In this document: positions 20,082-30,340 of the stretch, piece by piece
Layout of the letters: every line of letters begins with the position of its first letter
Position numbering within the stretch: position 1 is the first letter of the stretch
DNA from: Nitzschia sp. DOCU1
Taxonomy: Eukaryota > Bacillariophyta > Bacillariophyceae > Bacillariales > Bacillariaceae
Length of the DNA stretch: 64,000 nt
Direction: 5' to 3'
Assembly: GCA_951394045.1 (NCBI GenBank)
Contig: OX595999.1
Span: 1,364,001-1,428,000 of the forward strand
Position numbers and translations under genes: made by a program
Notes under the pieces: generated by a model
The model's database searches: none
What the model was told of the DNA's origin: nothing
What the model saw: the letters and a program-made list of their open reading frames with translations, nothing else

Positions 20082-20543
20082 CTATAGATCCACTGGCATG
20101 ACGCCTTTCATTCCCCCCTTGAGCTTGTCCTTATTAACTCTTGGCGATTTGACTGGGCTGCCCTTGCTTTGTTTTGACCGTCGTTGGCGTCTTGGACTTC
20201 GGCCAAAATGATCCGTCTCTTTCCACGCATCCAGATTGGATAGACTCTCCCCAAATACATCGAATCCGTCTTCCAACGATACTGGGTCCGGAATGACCAA
20301 ACTTGGTAGAGTACGAGCTTCCTTGATGGTTTGCATTCGACTTAACGATGAATGGAGGGAATGGCGCCGACGGCTTGGTGACAAGAGAGCCACCTCGTGC
20401 TCGTCCAACAGAGACGACGAGGCTGATGATCCACTTCCTCTCGACGACTGAGAGCTTGACGAAGAAGATAATGATGCTGACATAGACCGGCGGGGGCGGT
20501 CCTCCGATGATGATCCCGCGTCCAAATAGCTTCGAAGCGTCAT
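20082..20543 (-). CDS. Small Ser/Arg-rich hypothetical protein
   Basis: A 153-aa ORF. The first ~50 residues are a Ser-rich low-complexity tract. The middle has 'TLPSLVIPDPVSLEDGFDVF', and the C-terminus is strongly basic (RSPRRQRRSKQSKGSPVKSPR), with SP/RS sites resembling proline-directed or SR kinase targets and a likely nuclear localisation signal. No domain was recognised. It is divergent from the histidine phosphatase at 21095. It could be a genuine small disordered protein or a chance ORF; the patterned phospho-site-like composition favours the former. Confidence 0.45.
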   Translation of the reverse strand: MTLRSYLDAGSSSEDRPRRSMSASLSSSSSSQSSRGSGSSASSSLLDEHEVALLSPSRRRHSLHSSLSRMQTIKEARTLPSLVIPDPVSLEDGFDVFGESLSNLDAWKETDHFGRSPRRQRRSKQSKGSPVKSPRVNKDKLKGGMKGVMPVDL

Positions 20544-21094
20544 GGTATTGGTTGTTTAGATATGATTGTGTTGCGAAGCTGATTCATTCTTGCTTGCCTT
20601 CGGTTTGTGCCATCTTGCTCTTGGTGAAGACCACCATCACTTCCCGTTCGTTTCGGAGTGGTTGTTGGCGGGATCGAATTTTATTCCTTGGAAATCCCCA
20701 TGAAAGAACGCAACGCACCATACCATATATCAAAGTGATTTAGGGGTGCTTCACCGGACTGTAATTTTACATGCCCCACCAAGAAAGAGAAGTGGGCGAG
20801 TTTCGCATAATTCGGCACAATGCTATTGCCCCAAGATTGGGCAATGGAAAAGGCGGCAGGCTCTTACTTAAAGTAGTCAGTTGAGCGGCACTGCTTTTCG
20901 GCCTTGCAATTATGCCCTGCCTATCGACCCATTTGGACTACTTCGACCAGTGTTGCTGCCCCCCGCCCAGGCCCCGCCGCCGACGCCGGATCGATCTTCG
21001 CCCCACCGTTCCGAAAGTTGTGCCGGCGTTTTGACCATGGGATGATCAGGAAGATGACGGCGGGGCAACAATAGTTGTTCGTTGAATTCAAAGA
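20544..21094. other. Divergent intergenic region
   Basis: This separates the small Ser/Arg-rich gene (-) from the first histidine phosphatase (+). It contains GC-rich runs around 20960-21000. No ORF or repeat worth calling. Confidence 0.4.
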
Positions 21095-22060
21095 ATGACA
21101 AAGGTAGAACATGATCAACCTGCATCCGAACCATCAGCTGATAATGTTGAGGATGCTCCAGCCGAAAATCAACGGACTGCCCAGCCGCCTAGCATCATCA
21201 TCGGTCATGATAGTTCAGGTGCAGCAGCCGACGTCGACGAAGCACTGAAAACATCGAACAATAGTCCGGAATGTGGCTTGTCATCCCACGAACCGCATGA
21301 TGATAATGGACTTCACCGACCTCGTATTCTTTACTTGGTTCGCCATGGCGAGGCTGTGCACAATGTACTCGAAGCCCAGGCCCAAGCAGAAGCCAAACTC
21401 GAAGCCCAGGCCCAGAATCTTTCGCCAGAGGAAACTCTTGCTTTGATGGAAGAGCAACGCGAAGCAGTGCTACAAGACGCCTCCCTACGTGATGCACCCT
21501 TAACGGATAAAGGTAGGCAGCAGGCTCGTGAACTTGGTGCTCGATTTCAGGAAATTCTCGACGAAGGCAAGGCGCGTCCGCCGTCCGAAGCCATGGTATC
21601 TCCCCTCCGTCGGACTTTGGAGACGTGTCAAATACTTTTGGATACGATTAATCCCGATATCAAGGCCCATATTCGAATGGAGATTCAAGAACGACAAACT
21701 CAATATCCACCCGATACACCCTCGCGGCGCAGTTCCTTATTTCGATACACGAGCGAATTGGACCGATTTGTCATCAATAATATTGATTCGGTACCCGCCC
21801 CCGACGTGGAAGATGAATGCAAGGCGCGTGAATCCAAAGAAATGTTACGAGAACGAGCCGCGGGGTTTTTCCACTTGTTGATGGAAATGAAACACCGACA
21901 CGTGTTGGTGGTTAGTCACAAAGGCTACTTGAGAGAATTGGAACGGGGTCTGCTTGATCTGCCGGATAGTCCCTTGTTTGGAAATGCCGAATTGCGAGTG
22001 TATCGAGTGGTCTTTACCAAAGGAAAGCGAGAGTTAGCATCGGTTGAACGATTAGTCTAG
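21095..22060 (+). CDS. Histidine phosphatase (phosphoglycerate mutase-like), copy 1
   Basis: The 321-aa protein has the superfamily's catalytic RHG motif in LVRHGEAVHN (Arg83-His84-Gly85) and the second catalytic His in VVSHKGYL (His275), with the 'LTDKGRQQARELG' and 'VSPLRRTLETCQILL' landmarks between them. Such enzymes act through a phospho-histidine; substrates range from sugar phosphates to proteins. An unusual Ala/Gln/Glu-rich insert (EAQAQAEAKLEAQAQ), probably helical, follows the RHG strand. The first ~70 residues are polar and variable. It is a close tandem duplicate of the gene at 22606-23595. Intronless; substrate unknown. Confidence 0.85.
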   Translation: MTKVEHDQPASEPSADNVEDAPAENQRTAQPPSIIIGHDSSGAAADVDEALKTSNNSPECGLSSHEPHDDNGLHRPRILYLVRHGEAVHNVLEAQAQAEAKLEAQAQNLSPEETLALMEEQREAVLQDASLRDAPLTDKGRQQARELGARFQEILDEGKARPPSEAMVSPLRRTLETCQILLDTINPDIKAHIRMEIQERQTQYPPDTPSRRSSLFRYTSELDRFVINNIDSVPAPDVEDECKARESKEMLRERAAGFFHLLMEMKHRHVLVVSHKGYLRELERGLLDLPDSPLFGNAELRVYRVVFTKGKRELASVERLV

Positions 22061-22605
22061 TAAATACTTCCTCTGATTATCTTCGGGGCAACCTTCATAT
22101 CCCTATCGAGAGAGAGTTAGACTACACGAATAGACTTACTAGAAACTTTTCCTACAAACAGATGACTTTCTAGCTAGCTAATAGGAATATCAAAAAGCAT
22201 CTACTATACTTCTTCTCATTCTAGTGGGAGTTTTACGCAGTTGCTAGCATCCAGAGAAATTTGCCACGCGTCTCTATTTGTGCTTGGAGGTCTGCAGGCC
22301 TCCCGGAAAGGTATTAGAATATGCAACATGCATGCAAGGGAATTTGGATACCCAGGTTCCAATCACCACGGCGCAGATGAGACGGAGGATTCGCAGTGTG
22401 ACCCCGAACGAAGGTGGAGGAACATGAAAAGCATATGGTGCGAAGGCGAGGAACCAGGGCGAACAAAGGTGCACACGTCAGCGCGATCCATTGCCCTCTG
22501 CCCGAGACCCCGTGGTTTCATCGGCAACTTGTCGCAAAGCGAGACACCCAGACAACACAAAAAAAAGTGAAGACTCCCCTCTCTGTGGGGGGAACTTTGG
22601 TGACG
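22061..22605. other. Intergenic region between tandem histidine phosphatases
   Basis: An open frame extends leftward from the second gene to 22414, but similarity between the two copies only starts after about 22700. I treat 22414-22605 as 5' UTR/promoter rather than coding. Confidence 0.5.
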
Positions 22606-23595
22606 ATGACAACGATGGCGGGCCACGGTAATACAGCAATTTTCATGCAACAAAGTGCCTCGAAAAATGAACTTGACGAAAGAGCGCTTCAGCTAAAACA
22701 TCACCATTATCAACAAAACGAGCCTCCATCCGAACCATTAGCTACTAATGCTTTTGATGGTCCAGCAGCCGAAAATCAACCAATCGACGGACCCAGCGTC
22801 CTCGGCGACCATATCAGTAATCCGCAATCGGCGTATGATAATGGTCTTCATCGGCGACGTACACTTTACTTGGTTCGTCATGGGGAGGCTGTGCATAATG
22901 TACTCGAAGCCCAGGCCCAAGCAGAAGCTAAACTCGAAGCTCAGGCCCAGAATCTTTCGCCAGAGGAAACTCTTGCATTGATGGAACAGCGACGCGAGGC
23001 AGTGCTACAAGACGTCACCTTGCGTGATGCGCCCTTGACGGATAAAGGTCGACAGCAGGCTCGTGAATGTGGTGCTCGATTTCAGGAACTGATGGACCAA
23101 GGCAAGATGCATCCACCGTCCGAAGCCATGGTATCTCCTCTTCATCGGACATTGGAGACTTGTCAAATCCTTTTGGATACAATCAATCCCGATATCAAGG
23201 CTCACATTCGAGGGGAAATCCAAGAACGACAAACTCAATATCCACCCGATACACCGTCTCCACGCAGTGCGTTATTTCGATACACTAGCAAATCGGACCG
23301 ATTTGTCATTAACAACATTGATTCGGTACCTGCCTCCGACGTGGAAGACGAATGCAACGCGCATGAATCCAAAGAAATGTTACGAGAACGAGCTGCAGGT
23401 TTCTTCCACTTGTTGATGGAAATGAATCACCGACATGTTTTGGTAGTGAGTCACAAAGGCTACCTGAGAGAATTGGAACGGGGTCTGCTTGGTCTGACAT
23501 ATAGTCCGTTGTTTGGAAATGCTGAATTGCGAGTCTATCGAGTGGTCTTTACCAAAGGAAAGCGAGAGCTAGAATCGGTCGAACGATTAGTCTAG
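22606..23595 (+). CDS. Histidine phosphatase (phosphoglycerate mutase-like), copy 2
   Basis: From the ATG at 22606 this encodes 329 aa, matching the 321-aa neighbour. The same frame is open to an ATG at 22414, which would add 64 residues with no counterpart in copy 1. Catalytic features are conserved (LVRHGEAVHN; VVSHKGYLREL), as is the EAQAQ-rich insert. Amino-acid identity to copy 1 is very high from the RHG motif onward and low before it, which suggests a recent tandem duplication with a diverging N-terminus. Differences cluster in the N-terminal tail and near the C-terminus (LGLTYSPL versus LDLPDSPL). Confidence 0.84.
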   Translation: MTTMAGHGNTAIFMQQSASKNELDERALQLKHHHYQQNEPPSEPLATNAFDGPAAENQPIDGPSVLGDHISNPQSAYDNGLHRRRTLYLVRHGEAVHNVLEAQAQAEAKLEAQAQNLSPEETLALMEQRREAVLQDVTLRDAPLTDKGRQQARECGARFQELMDQGKMHPPSEAMVSPLHRTLETCQILLDTINPDIKAHIRGEIQERQTQYPPDTPSPRSALFRYTSKSDRFVINNIDSVPASDVEDECNAHESKEMLRERAAGFFHLLMEMNHRHVLVVSHKGYLRELERGLLGLTYSPLFGNAELRVYRVVFTKGKRELESVERLV

Positions 23596-24152
23596 CACCA
23601 CCGTGACGATCGTTGGAAGGTGATGCTGCGAGCAAATTTGTGGAATAGAAGAATTCCATTCAACTTCTCGTCGTGCAAACAAATGGCATTCTTTACTAGT
23701 AGGAGAGCTATCATGGGTCCTTCATATTTCTTGGTAGATATAATGTCATGTTAGCTATGATAACTTCGACTACCTCTACTAGTAGAAAGGCCGTCAACTA
23801 ATCCAGCCAATCCACAGGTCGAGTGAATTGAAGATAGAGTGTTGATGACGTCACAACGATATGCCTGTCCGCCCGACGTGATTGATTCAAGATTCGACAA
23901 CGCCGACCTATTCTGATTGGGCGAGACCAGAGGGCCACAGCCCGCGCGCATTTTGTCTTCTCGCTTTTTTGGGAGCACTGATGTTTGCAAAATCTCGGAT
24001 TTTGATGGCCAGCATGATCTCATCTCGACATGAGGATACATATATTGATTGATGCTTTGATCTCTATCATTATTTGCGTAACGTTGTCAATAGTGACTGC
24101 CTTGATCGAAACCGCCCCCCCGTCATCGAAGCCTCCCGGAATTTCAAGCAGA
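23596..24152. other. Promoter region of the first SET locus; left arm of a duplication
   Basis: From about 23820 this region is repeated at about 25770 (TGACGTC block, then ATGCCTGTCCGCC and GACGTGATTGA). An ATG at 24030 is in frame with the SET gene, but comparison with the next copy favours 24153. Confidence 0.6.
23846..23853. promoter_or_regulatory. CRE-like palindrome TGACGTCA
   Basis: A full palindromic CRE/bZIP-type site 300 bp upstream of the ATG at 24153. The duplicated copy has TGACGTCG at 25796-25803. TGACGT cores act as CO2/cAMP-responsive sites in a Phaeodactylum carbonic anhydrase promoter; a role here is inferred. Confidence 0.45.
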
Positions 24153-25613
24153 ATGACTGTCCTCACTACTTCTAGCATTGGAGGAAGGCTATTTCTCATC
24201 GTGCTCCAATTCGGCATTCTTTTGTCGGTCGCAGCTCAGGCTTCCGACAGTAGTACCATTACCACTGAAAATACCAGCACAATGGACAATACTAGTACTC
24301 AACAACAGTCAATCGACTTTGGGATGGTAGAATGGGTACGTTCCAAAGGTGGATATTTTAACGACAAGCAGGTCATTCGACGGTTAGATCCCGACGATCC
24401 AACATCGATCGTAGGTATCTTTGCCGTGGAAGAAATTAAGCAGGGTGAATTGCTGTTGCGAGTGCCATGGGATTGTATCATTACTCTCGAAGATGATTAT
24501 GAACCCATAGATGAAGATCTCGAAGATGATACCGGTTTGGAATGTGGAACGGCACGTCATTTAGCCAAGGAAATGCTGCTGGGGAAGGACTCGAGCTATG
24601 CCCCATACGTCTTGTATTTGTTAAATCAGCCAGCTGGTCAACTACCGAGCGCGTGGTCCTTCCAGGGAAAATCATTGTTGCAATTCCTGTTGGGAGGGAC
24701 ACCCAGTGAACCACAAATTCCGCCAGCAGATGCCATGGATTGGATTGACACCGATTGGTATCATAATTGCGATGGTGACCCCACCGACGATTTTGCCACA
24801 CAGGCGGCCATGTTGGTGTTGCAACGTGCCGATGATGAACTCATGGTACCAAGTAAGTAGCTAGTACAGTTATTATGTGTGGGTGGTGCTGCTGTAATGT
24901 TCCATTCCAAACGACAACTCTCACTTCCCTGTTTCCTTCTTGTCCCTATATTATAAGTCTACGATCTTTATAATCATCGAAATGGGCACTACCACAATAC
25001 CATCAGCAAGATCAATATGGACGTGAGTCATGAAATGCGAGCCAAACGAACCATTCAGGCAGGAGAACAGATTCATAATTCGTACAATCTTTGTGCCGGT
25101 TGTGAAGGACGCTGGTCGGATTATGGTACCTCGCATATTTTCAAAGATTATGGCTTTGTTGAACTTTACCCACAACGATGGGTACTGGATGATCCCCATA
25201 TCGAATTTGATTTGCATGAAATTGAAGAAGAAGATGGAAAGGTCCGATATGAACTAGAGTGGAATCCAATTTATCGTCCTCACAATGCATCACCCCACAG
25301 GAGGTCGCTCATGGTGACACGCCTCAAAAGCGAAATCAAGCGGTTGCATCAACTTCGTCAGACCATAGCTCGAGATCCAGATATTCGTGATCATGAATGG
25401 AATCAAGTCTGGGAATATCAAGAAGCTGTGATTCGAGCATTCGCTATGGCCGTCAATCATATGGTGGACAAAGAAGAGGACAAGGTACCAATTTGGTACC
25501 CACGCGATGGGGGAGTCTGTACACTGCATAATTCTTCGTCGTCTGTTTGTGTTGGAGATCACAATGACGATCTTACGGCATCGAAAGAAGATAAGAACAA
25601 TGATGAAACGTAG
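24153..25613 (+). CDS. SET-domain protein, truncated member of fusion family (locus A)
   Basis: Exon 1 is 24153-24852 and exon 2 is 24958-25613 (105-bp intron), joining to 451 aa through MVP|IYDLYNHRNG. The protein has a signal peptide (RLFLIVLQFGILLSVAAQA) and a SET domain of the LSMT/SETD3-6 type: IVGIFAVEEIKQGELLLRVPW, YAPYVLYLLNQP, the YDLYNH motif, GEQIHNSYN (catalytic Tyr) and KDYGFVELYP. It stops at 'EDKNNDET', where locus B continues into the aminopropyltransferase-like domain. Past the stop (25615-25710), degraded sequence still matches that domain's start. The copy has therefore lost the polyamine-enzyme half; whether the SET-only product is functional is unknown. The start was chosen by alignment with locus B (26103). 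Confidence 0.78.
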
Positions 25614-26102
25614 GACATTTGCTTGATGATCTTGGATGATAGATCACGAGTTTGTTCTTGCTATCGACCATACTATCATGAAGTCTTTGTGCATTATCCG
25701 GCCAGGTAGCTGAGACAATGTGGCTAGTTCTTAGCTACTGACCGGAAAACATGAATAAATTCATTGAATTCACCTCTATGATCTAGTCTAGTCGATGACG
25801 TCGCAACAATATGCCTGTCCGCCGGACGTGATTGAATCGACAACTTCGACCTTTCTGATTCACGCATGCACTTCTTCGATGCGGTGGGTCTCGAGTGGGC
25901 AACGTTCAAACCGACATGATGGTGCGAGATGAAGATGTCGCCTTCATCATTTCGTCTCATTGATATCTCTCGATGTGAGATATTGAATGATGTGTTGATC
26001 TCTATCATCATTCGTTAACGTTCTTTGGTCGTGAAGTGATTGCGTTGATCAAAACCCCCGGCTCACCCGTAATCTGCCCCCCTAGTAGAATTCGCAAGCA
26101 GA
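25614..26102. other. Decayed tail of locus A, then duplicated promoter of locus B
   Basis: 25615-25710 resembles locus B at about 27667-27760 (GACATTTGCTTGA and TTCTTGCTATCGACC), but with a deletion and frameshift. From about 25770 the sequence repeats the upstream region of locus A at a constant offset of 1950 bp. Confidence 0.7.
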
Positions 26103-29100
26103 ATGGCTGTTCTTGCTTCTAGCTTTCTGGTCGTCCTCCAATTTGGCGTTCTTTTGTCGGTCACCGTTCAAGCTCACGATAGTGCTACTATTACTAATGA
26201 CAATGCCAGCACATCGGCCAATGCTGCTAGTAGTCCACATCAAGAATCAGTCGACTTTGGCATGGTCGCCTGGTTGCGTTCCAAGGGAGGATATTTTAAC
26301 GAGAAACAAGTCATTCGAAGGTTAGATCCCGACGATCCAACATCGATCGTAGGTATCTTCGCCGTGGAAGAAATCAAGCAGGGCGAATTGCTGCTTCAAG
26401 TGCCATGGGATTGCATCATCACTTTAGAGGATGATTATGAACCCATAGATGAAGACCTCGAAGACCAGACTGCCTTGGAATGTGGCACGGCGCGTCATTT
26501 GGCAAAGGAAATGCTGCTGGGGAAGGACTCGAGCTACGCCCCCTATGTCTTGTACTTGCTGAATCAGCCAACTGGTCAGGTACCGAGTGCGTGGTCTCCT
26601 CAAGGAAAAGAGTTGTTGCAATTACTGCTGGGTGGGACACCATTCGAACCACGAATTCCTCCAGTTGCCGCCATGATTTGGATAGACGAGGATTGGTATT
26701 ATCATTGCAATGGTGACCCCGACGACGATTTTGCGACACAGGCAGCCATGTTGGTATTGCAGCGGGCCGATGACGATCTCATGGTACCAAGTAAGTAGCA
26801 CAGGTGATGGTGCTGCAAATGTTCCACAAAGGACCAGAACTCACTGCCTTCCTTCCTTCCGCCCCACCCCCACCCCCCACGACAGTCTACGATCTTTATA
26901 ATCATCGAAATGGGCGCTACCATAATACCATCAGCAAGATCAATAGGGACGTGAGTCATGAAATGCGAGCCAAGCAAAACATTCAAGCGGGAGAACAGAT
27001 TCATAATTCGTACAATCTTTGTGCCGGTTGTGATGGACGCTGGTCGGATTATGGTACCTCGCATATTTTCAAAGATTATGGCTTTGTCGAACTTTATCCA
27101 CAACGATGGGTACTATATGATCCCCATATCGAATTCGATTTACATGAAATTGAAGAGGAAGATGGAAAGGTCCGATATGAACTAGAGTGGAATCCAATTT
27201 ATCGCCCTCAGAGTGTGTTTCCAGGGAAAGTGATGCTCATGGTGGCACGCCTCAAAAGCGAAATCAAGCGGTTGCATCAACTTCGTCGCACCATAGTTCG
27301 AGATCCAGATATTCGTGATCATGAATGGAATCAAGTCTGGGAATATCAAGAAGCTGTGATTCGAGCATTCGCTATGGCCGTCAATCATATGGTGGCCAAG
27401 GAAGAAGACAAGGTACCCATTTGGTACCCAAGCGATGGGGGAGTTTGTTCGCTTCATAATTCTTCGTCGTCTGTTTGTATTGGAGATCACTATGACAATC
27501 TCATGGCATTGAAAGACGATGAGGACAAGTCAACGTACAGTTACAGCACGGAAGCATGCAATACTACCGAGATTGATTCACAGTTTGATGACTATGAGGT
27601 TATCAGTCAAGTGAATTCGTCCTATCAGCAATTGACCTTTGAAGGGCGGACTCTCTCAGATAAAGAGGACATTTGCTTGACCTTGGATGATACATTACAA
27701 ATTTGTTCTTGCTATCGACCGCACTATCATGAATTCTTTGTGCATTATCCTGTTAGATATCTGGACCAAGTGAAACGGGTACTCTTTGTCGGTGGGGGCG
27801 ATTCCATGCTACTGCATGAGATTTTGAAATATCCGTCCTTAGAAAAGGTAGTTGGTTTGGAACTGGACCTGGTTGTGACCCAAACGAGCTTTCAATACTT
27901 TCATACCCAGCCCCATTTTGACGATTCTCGCGTCGAATGGTGGTTCGGCGATGCCAGTCGAACTCTCGAACTGCTCCCTCGAAACTATTGGGGGTCTTTT
28001 GATTTGGTCTTAGTGGATCTTTCCGAAACGACCGTGGCATCGTTTGACACTGTTGCACTACTATTGAAGCCAGAAGGAATCTTGGTCAAGAATGAAATGT
28101 ATTTGCCTGCCATGGCCAAAACGTTCGAGCACACAATGCAAATAGCCTTTACAAGTCCCAAAGTTTGTCATCAAATCTTGTCCTTGGGCAGTCAAAGCGT
28201 TGATTTCTTGCATACGTCACTCGGAGGAAATCATCACGGCAGTATGGCAACGTTGGTGTTACCACCACAAATGACGGAGGAAACAGCAAACGACCGTTAC
28301 AAGTACATTCATGACTACCACAAAAGAAAAATTCGAAAGACGACAAGGCAGCGTCAAGCCGAAGGCGCTCCTCCCAGCAGTGTTTTGGTCATCGTGAACG
28401 CCGAAGATATTTCCGGCGATTGGGCGACACTTCCGGTCACTCTATCTTTGGCCGTTACCGAGATCGGTTTGACAGTGCTAGGTGGCCAAAGTTGGAGTGG
28501 GGCGAGTGCGAACATTCTACTCCGCGAGGGTTACATTCAACTACAGTACTGGCCCGAGAAAGGATCCGTGGCTTTAGACGTTCTCCTTTTGTCTAAATTG
28601 GACCTACTCGACAAACTGGAACAAGTATTGAGGCAGGGATTGAGGAGCAAATCGTTGTCGTCTTTTCGACTGGTTGTTGATGGCATGTCCGGAACCGAAG
28701 ATGACTATGCATCACCCCGCATTGGCCCTCAAAGTGCAATATCCAAAAACGACGAATGCGCAGCCAATGCTGAGTCTCTATCCAAGTCATCCTCTCCTCC
28801 CACGTTACCTGTATTAGCTGCACATGTGAAAGAAATCTTTTTTACGGATGACAAGTCTGTCCATGTGGGTTTGATCCAAGACGCTCCTGATGCCGAGACG
28901 GTTCGCGCCCTGGAGACTACGGGCTTTTCAGTGCAGACCTTTGCTGCATGCCCCGGTATCCTCGGTGCAAAAGACCCCGTTTCCGAGGCTACCGCCATGT
29001 ATGCGTGCGAAGAATCCATTGCTTTGCAGCTTCAAGAATCGTCAAAGCCAGACCTGCTATTGTTGGATACAACGGTTCCATTGCAAATGGGCCAGATATG

Positions 29101-29902
29101 GCACAGTGTCCTGACGAGGAGTGCGAATCGACATGCCATGTTTCACAATGATACTACTACCATGCGGAAGTTCGCCATTTTGACAGTGGGGAGTCACAAT
29201 GCACCATGGCAATCCAACGTTTTAGACCGTTGTCGCCGTCAAGTTCGTGACGACCCCATCTTTCTCGGCCAGCTGAAGGTCGGTGGCGGCGTTGGGAACG
29301 TCGGTCTCCTAGTAAGCGGCGATGAATCGTTTGTCGCACACCTTATCCAATTGGAAACCAAGCTAGGTGGCGACGCCGAAATTGAAAGCATTTTAGGAGG
29401 CTATTCATCTTCGGGGGCGCCGCATGAACTACTAGGGTCACAAGAATTCCAACCGCAGCACTATGATCGGCAAGCTGCTGCCCGGCAGCTTACCAATCAA
29501 GTCGTCTTGGCACGACAAACAGTGGTCCAATTCATTGTTGGAAGAACTCCTCGAGTGACAAGTGTGCAAGATGTTTTGCTCCTTTGCCTCAAGGAATTGA
29601 ACTGGATCCCTGCCGTCGACGACGGCGATAACGGAGTTTTGCGCGTCGTATCTGGTAGCGATATTGACGGAAATGGTGCCATGTTTGCATCCACCTTTTC
29701 CAAAGGTAGCCTGATGGTAGTTTGGGATGGCCAGAATTCCCTGATTGTGAATTTGATCCTTCTCATAGCCGACGGCGACGCAAAGACAAATGCCGACAGG
29801 TTTCTCTTGAGCCTGTCCAAGCACCTTGGTCGATTTGAAGCCCAATTGCGGCTTCGAAATGATATTCCTCGTGGAACAGGACGTGTCGTTACATTTCCAT
29901 AG
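26103..29902 (+). CDS. SET / aminopropyltransferase-like / SpeD-like fusion protein (locus B)
   Basis: Exon 1 is 26103-26790 and exon 2 is 26886-29902 (95-bp intron), giving 1234 aa. Order: signal peptide (VLQFGVLLSVTVQA); SET domain to about residue 300 (YDLYNH, GEQIHNSYN, KDYGFVEL); a linker; a spermidine-synthase-like Rossmann domain with VLFVGGGDSMLLHEIL (about 530), VVGLELD, FDDSRVEWWFGDA and FDLVLVDLSET (about 600); a SpeD/AdoMetDC-like domain with REGYIQLQYWPEKGSVALDV (about 775), where the self-cleaving Ser of the ESH motif is Gly; a second Rossmann-like stretch (PDLLLLDTTVP, about 950); and a second SpeD-like domain (KGSLMVVWDGQNS, about 1170) ending PRGTGRVVTFP. It lacks the second intron of loci C and E. 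I infer a secretory-pathway enzyme acting on lysines or polyamines. Confidence 0.8.
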
Positions 29903-30340
29903 AGCAGGACGCCGCATCTGTGTCTACTTTTACAATAGTTGTGATAGCATCGATAGCTTCTTGTCCGTCATCGTGACCAAGATCCATCATTGTGCGACCG
30001 AAGTGCGCGAACCGTGTCCAACGGTCATCAAATGAAACGCTCGTTAACTGCAATCTTCTAAATTTCCTCTGGATTGAGTCTTATCCCGCCATTTTTATTT
30101 AGATAAATGGTCGCACAAGGCAGCCTACCGGCATATCACATATGGCATCGTCGCATGCGCATTTCTGTATCGACCACCACACGAAGCGCGGATCCATGTG
30201 ATGGACACATGCACGGTTCGTATCCGCGCAAGGATCATTGCCCACCTTTCATCGAGCAGAGCGACGCATTGTTTTGTGTCCTTAATCTCTTCCCACCCTC
30301 TCGACGGAAGGAGTGACCCTTTTGCATTCATACTTACACC
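29903..30340. other. Intergenic region between loci B and C
   Basis: The 3' flank of locus B and the promoter of locus C. It does not resemble the TGACGTC-containing promoters of loci A and B. No ORF of note. Confidence 0.45.

Noticed and set aside
22414..22605. 64-codon N-terminal extension of the second histidine phosphatase
   Set aside because: No counterpart in the tandem copy, and it looks like 5' flank. The ATG at 22606 gives a matching length.
26804..26885. Alternative start of the locus B large exon (Pro-rich leader)
   Set aside because: This is intron sequence; splicing 26790 to 26886 restores the SET domain exactly as in loci A and C.
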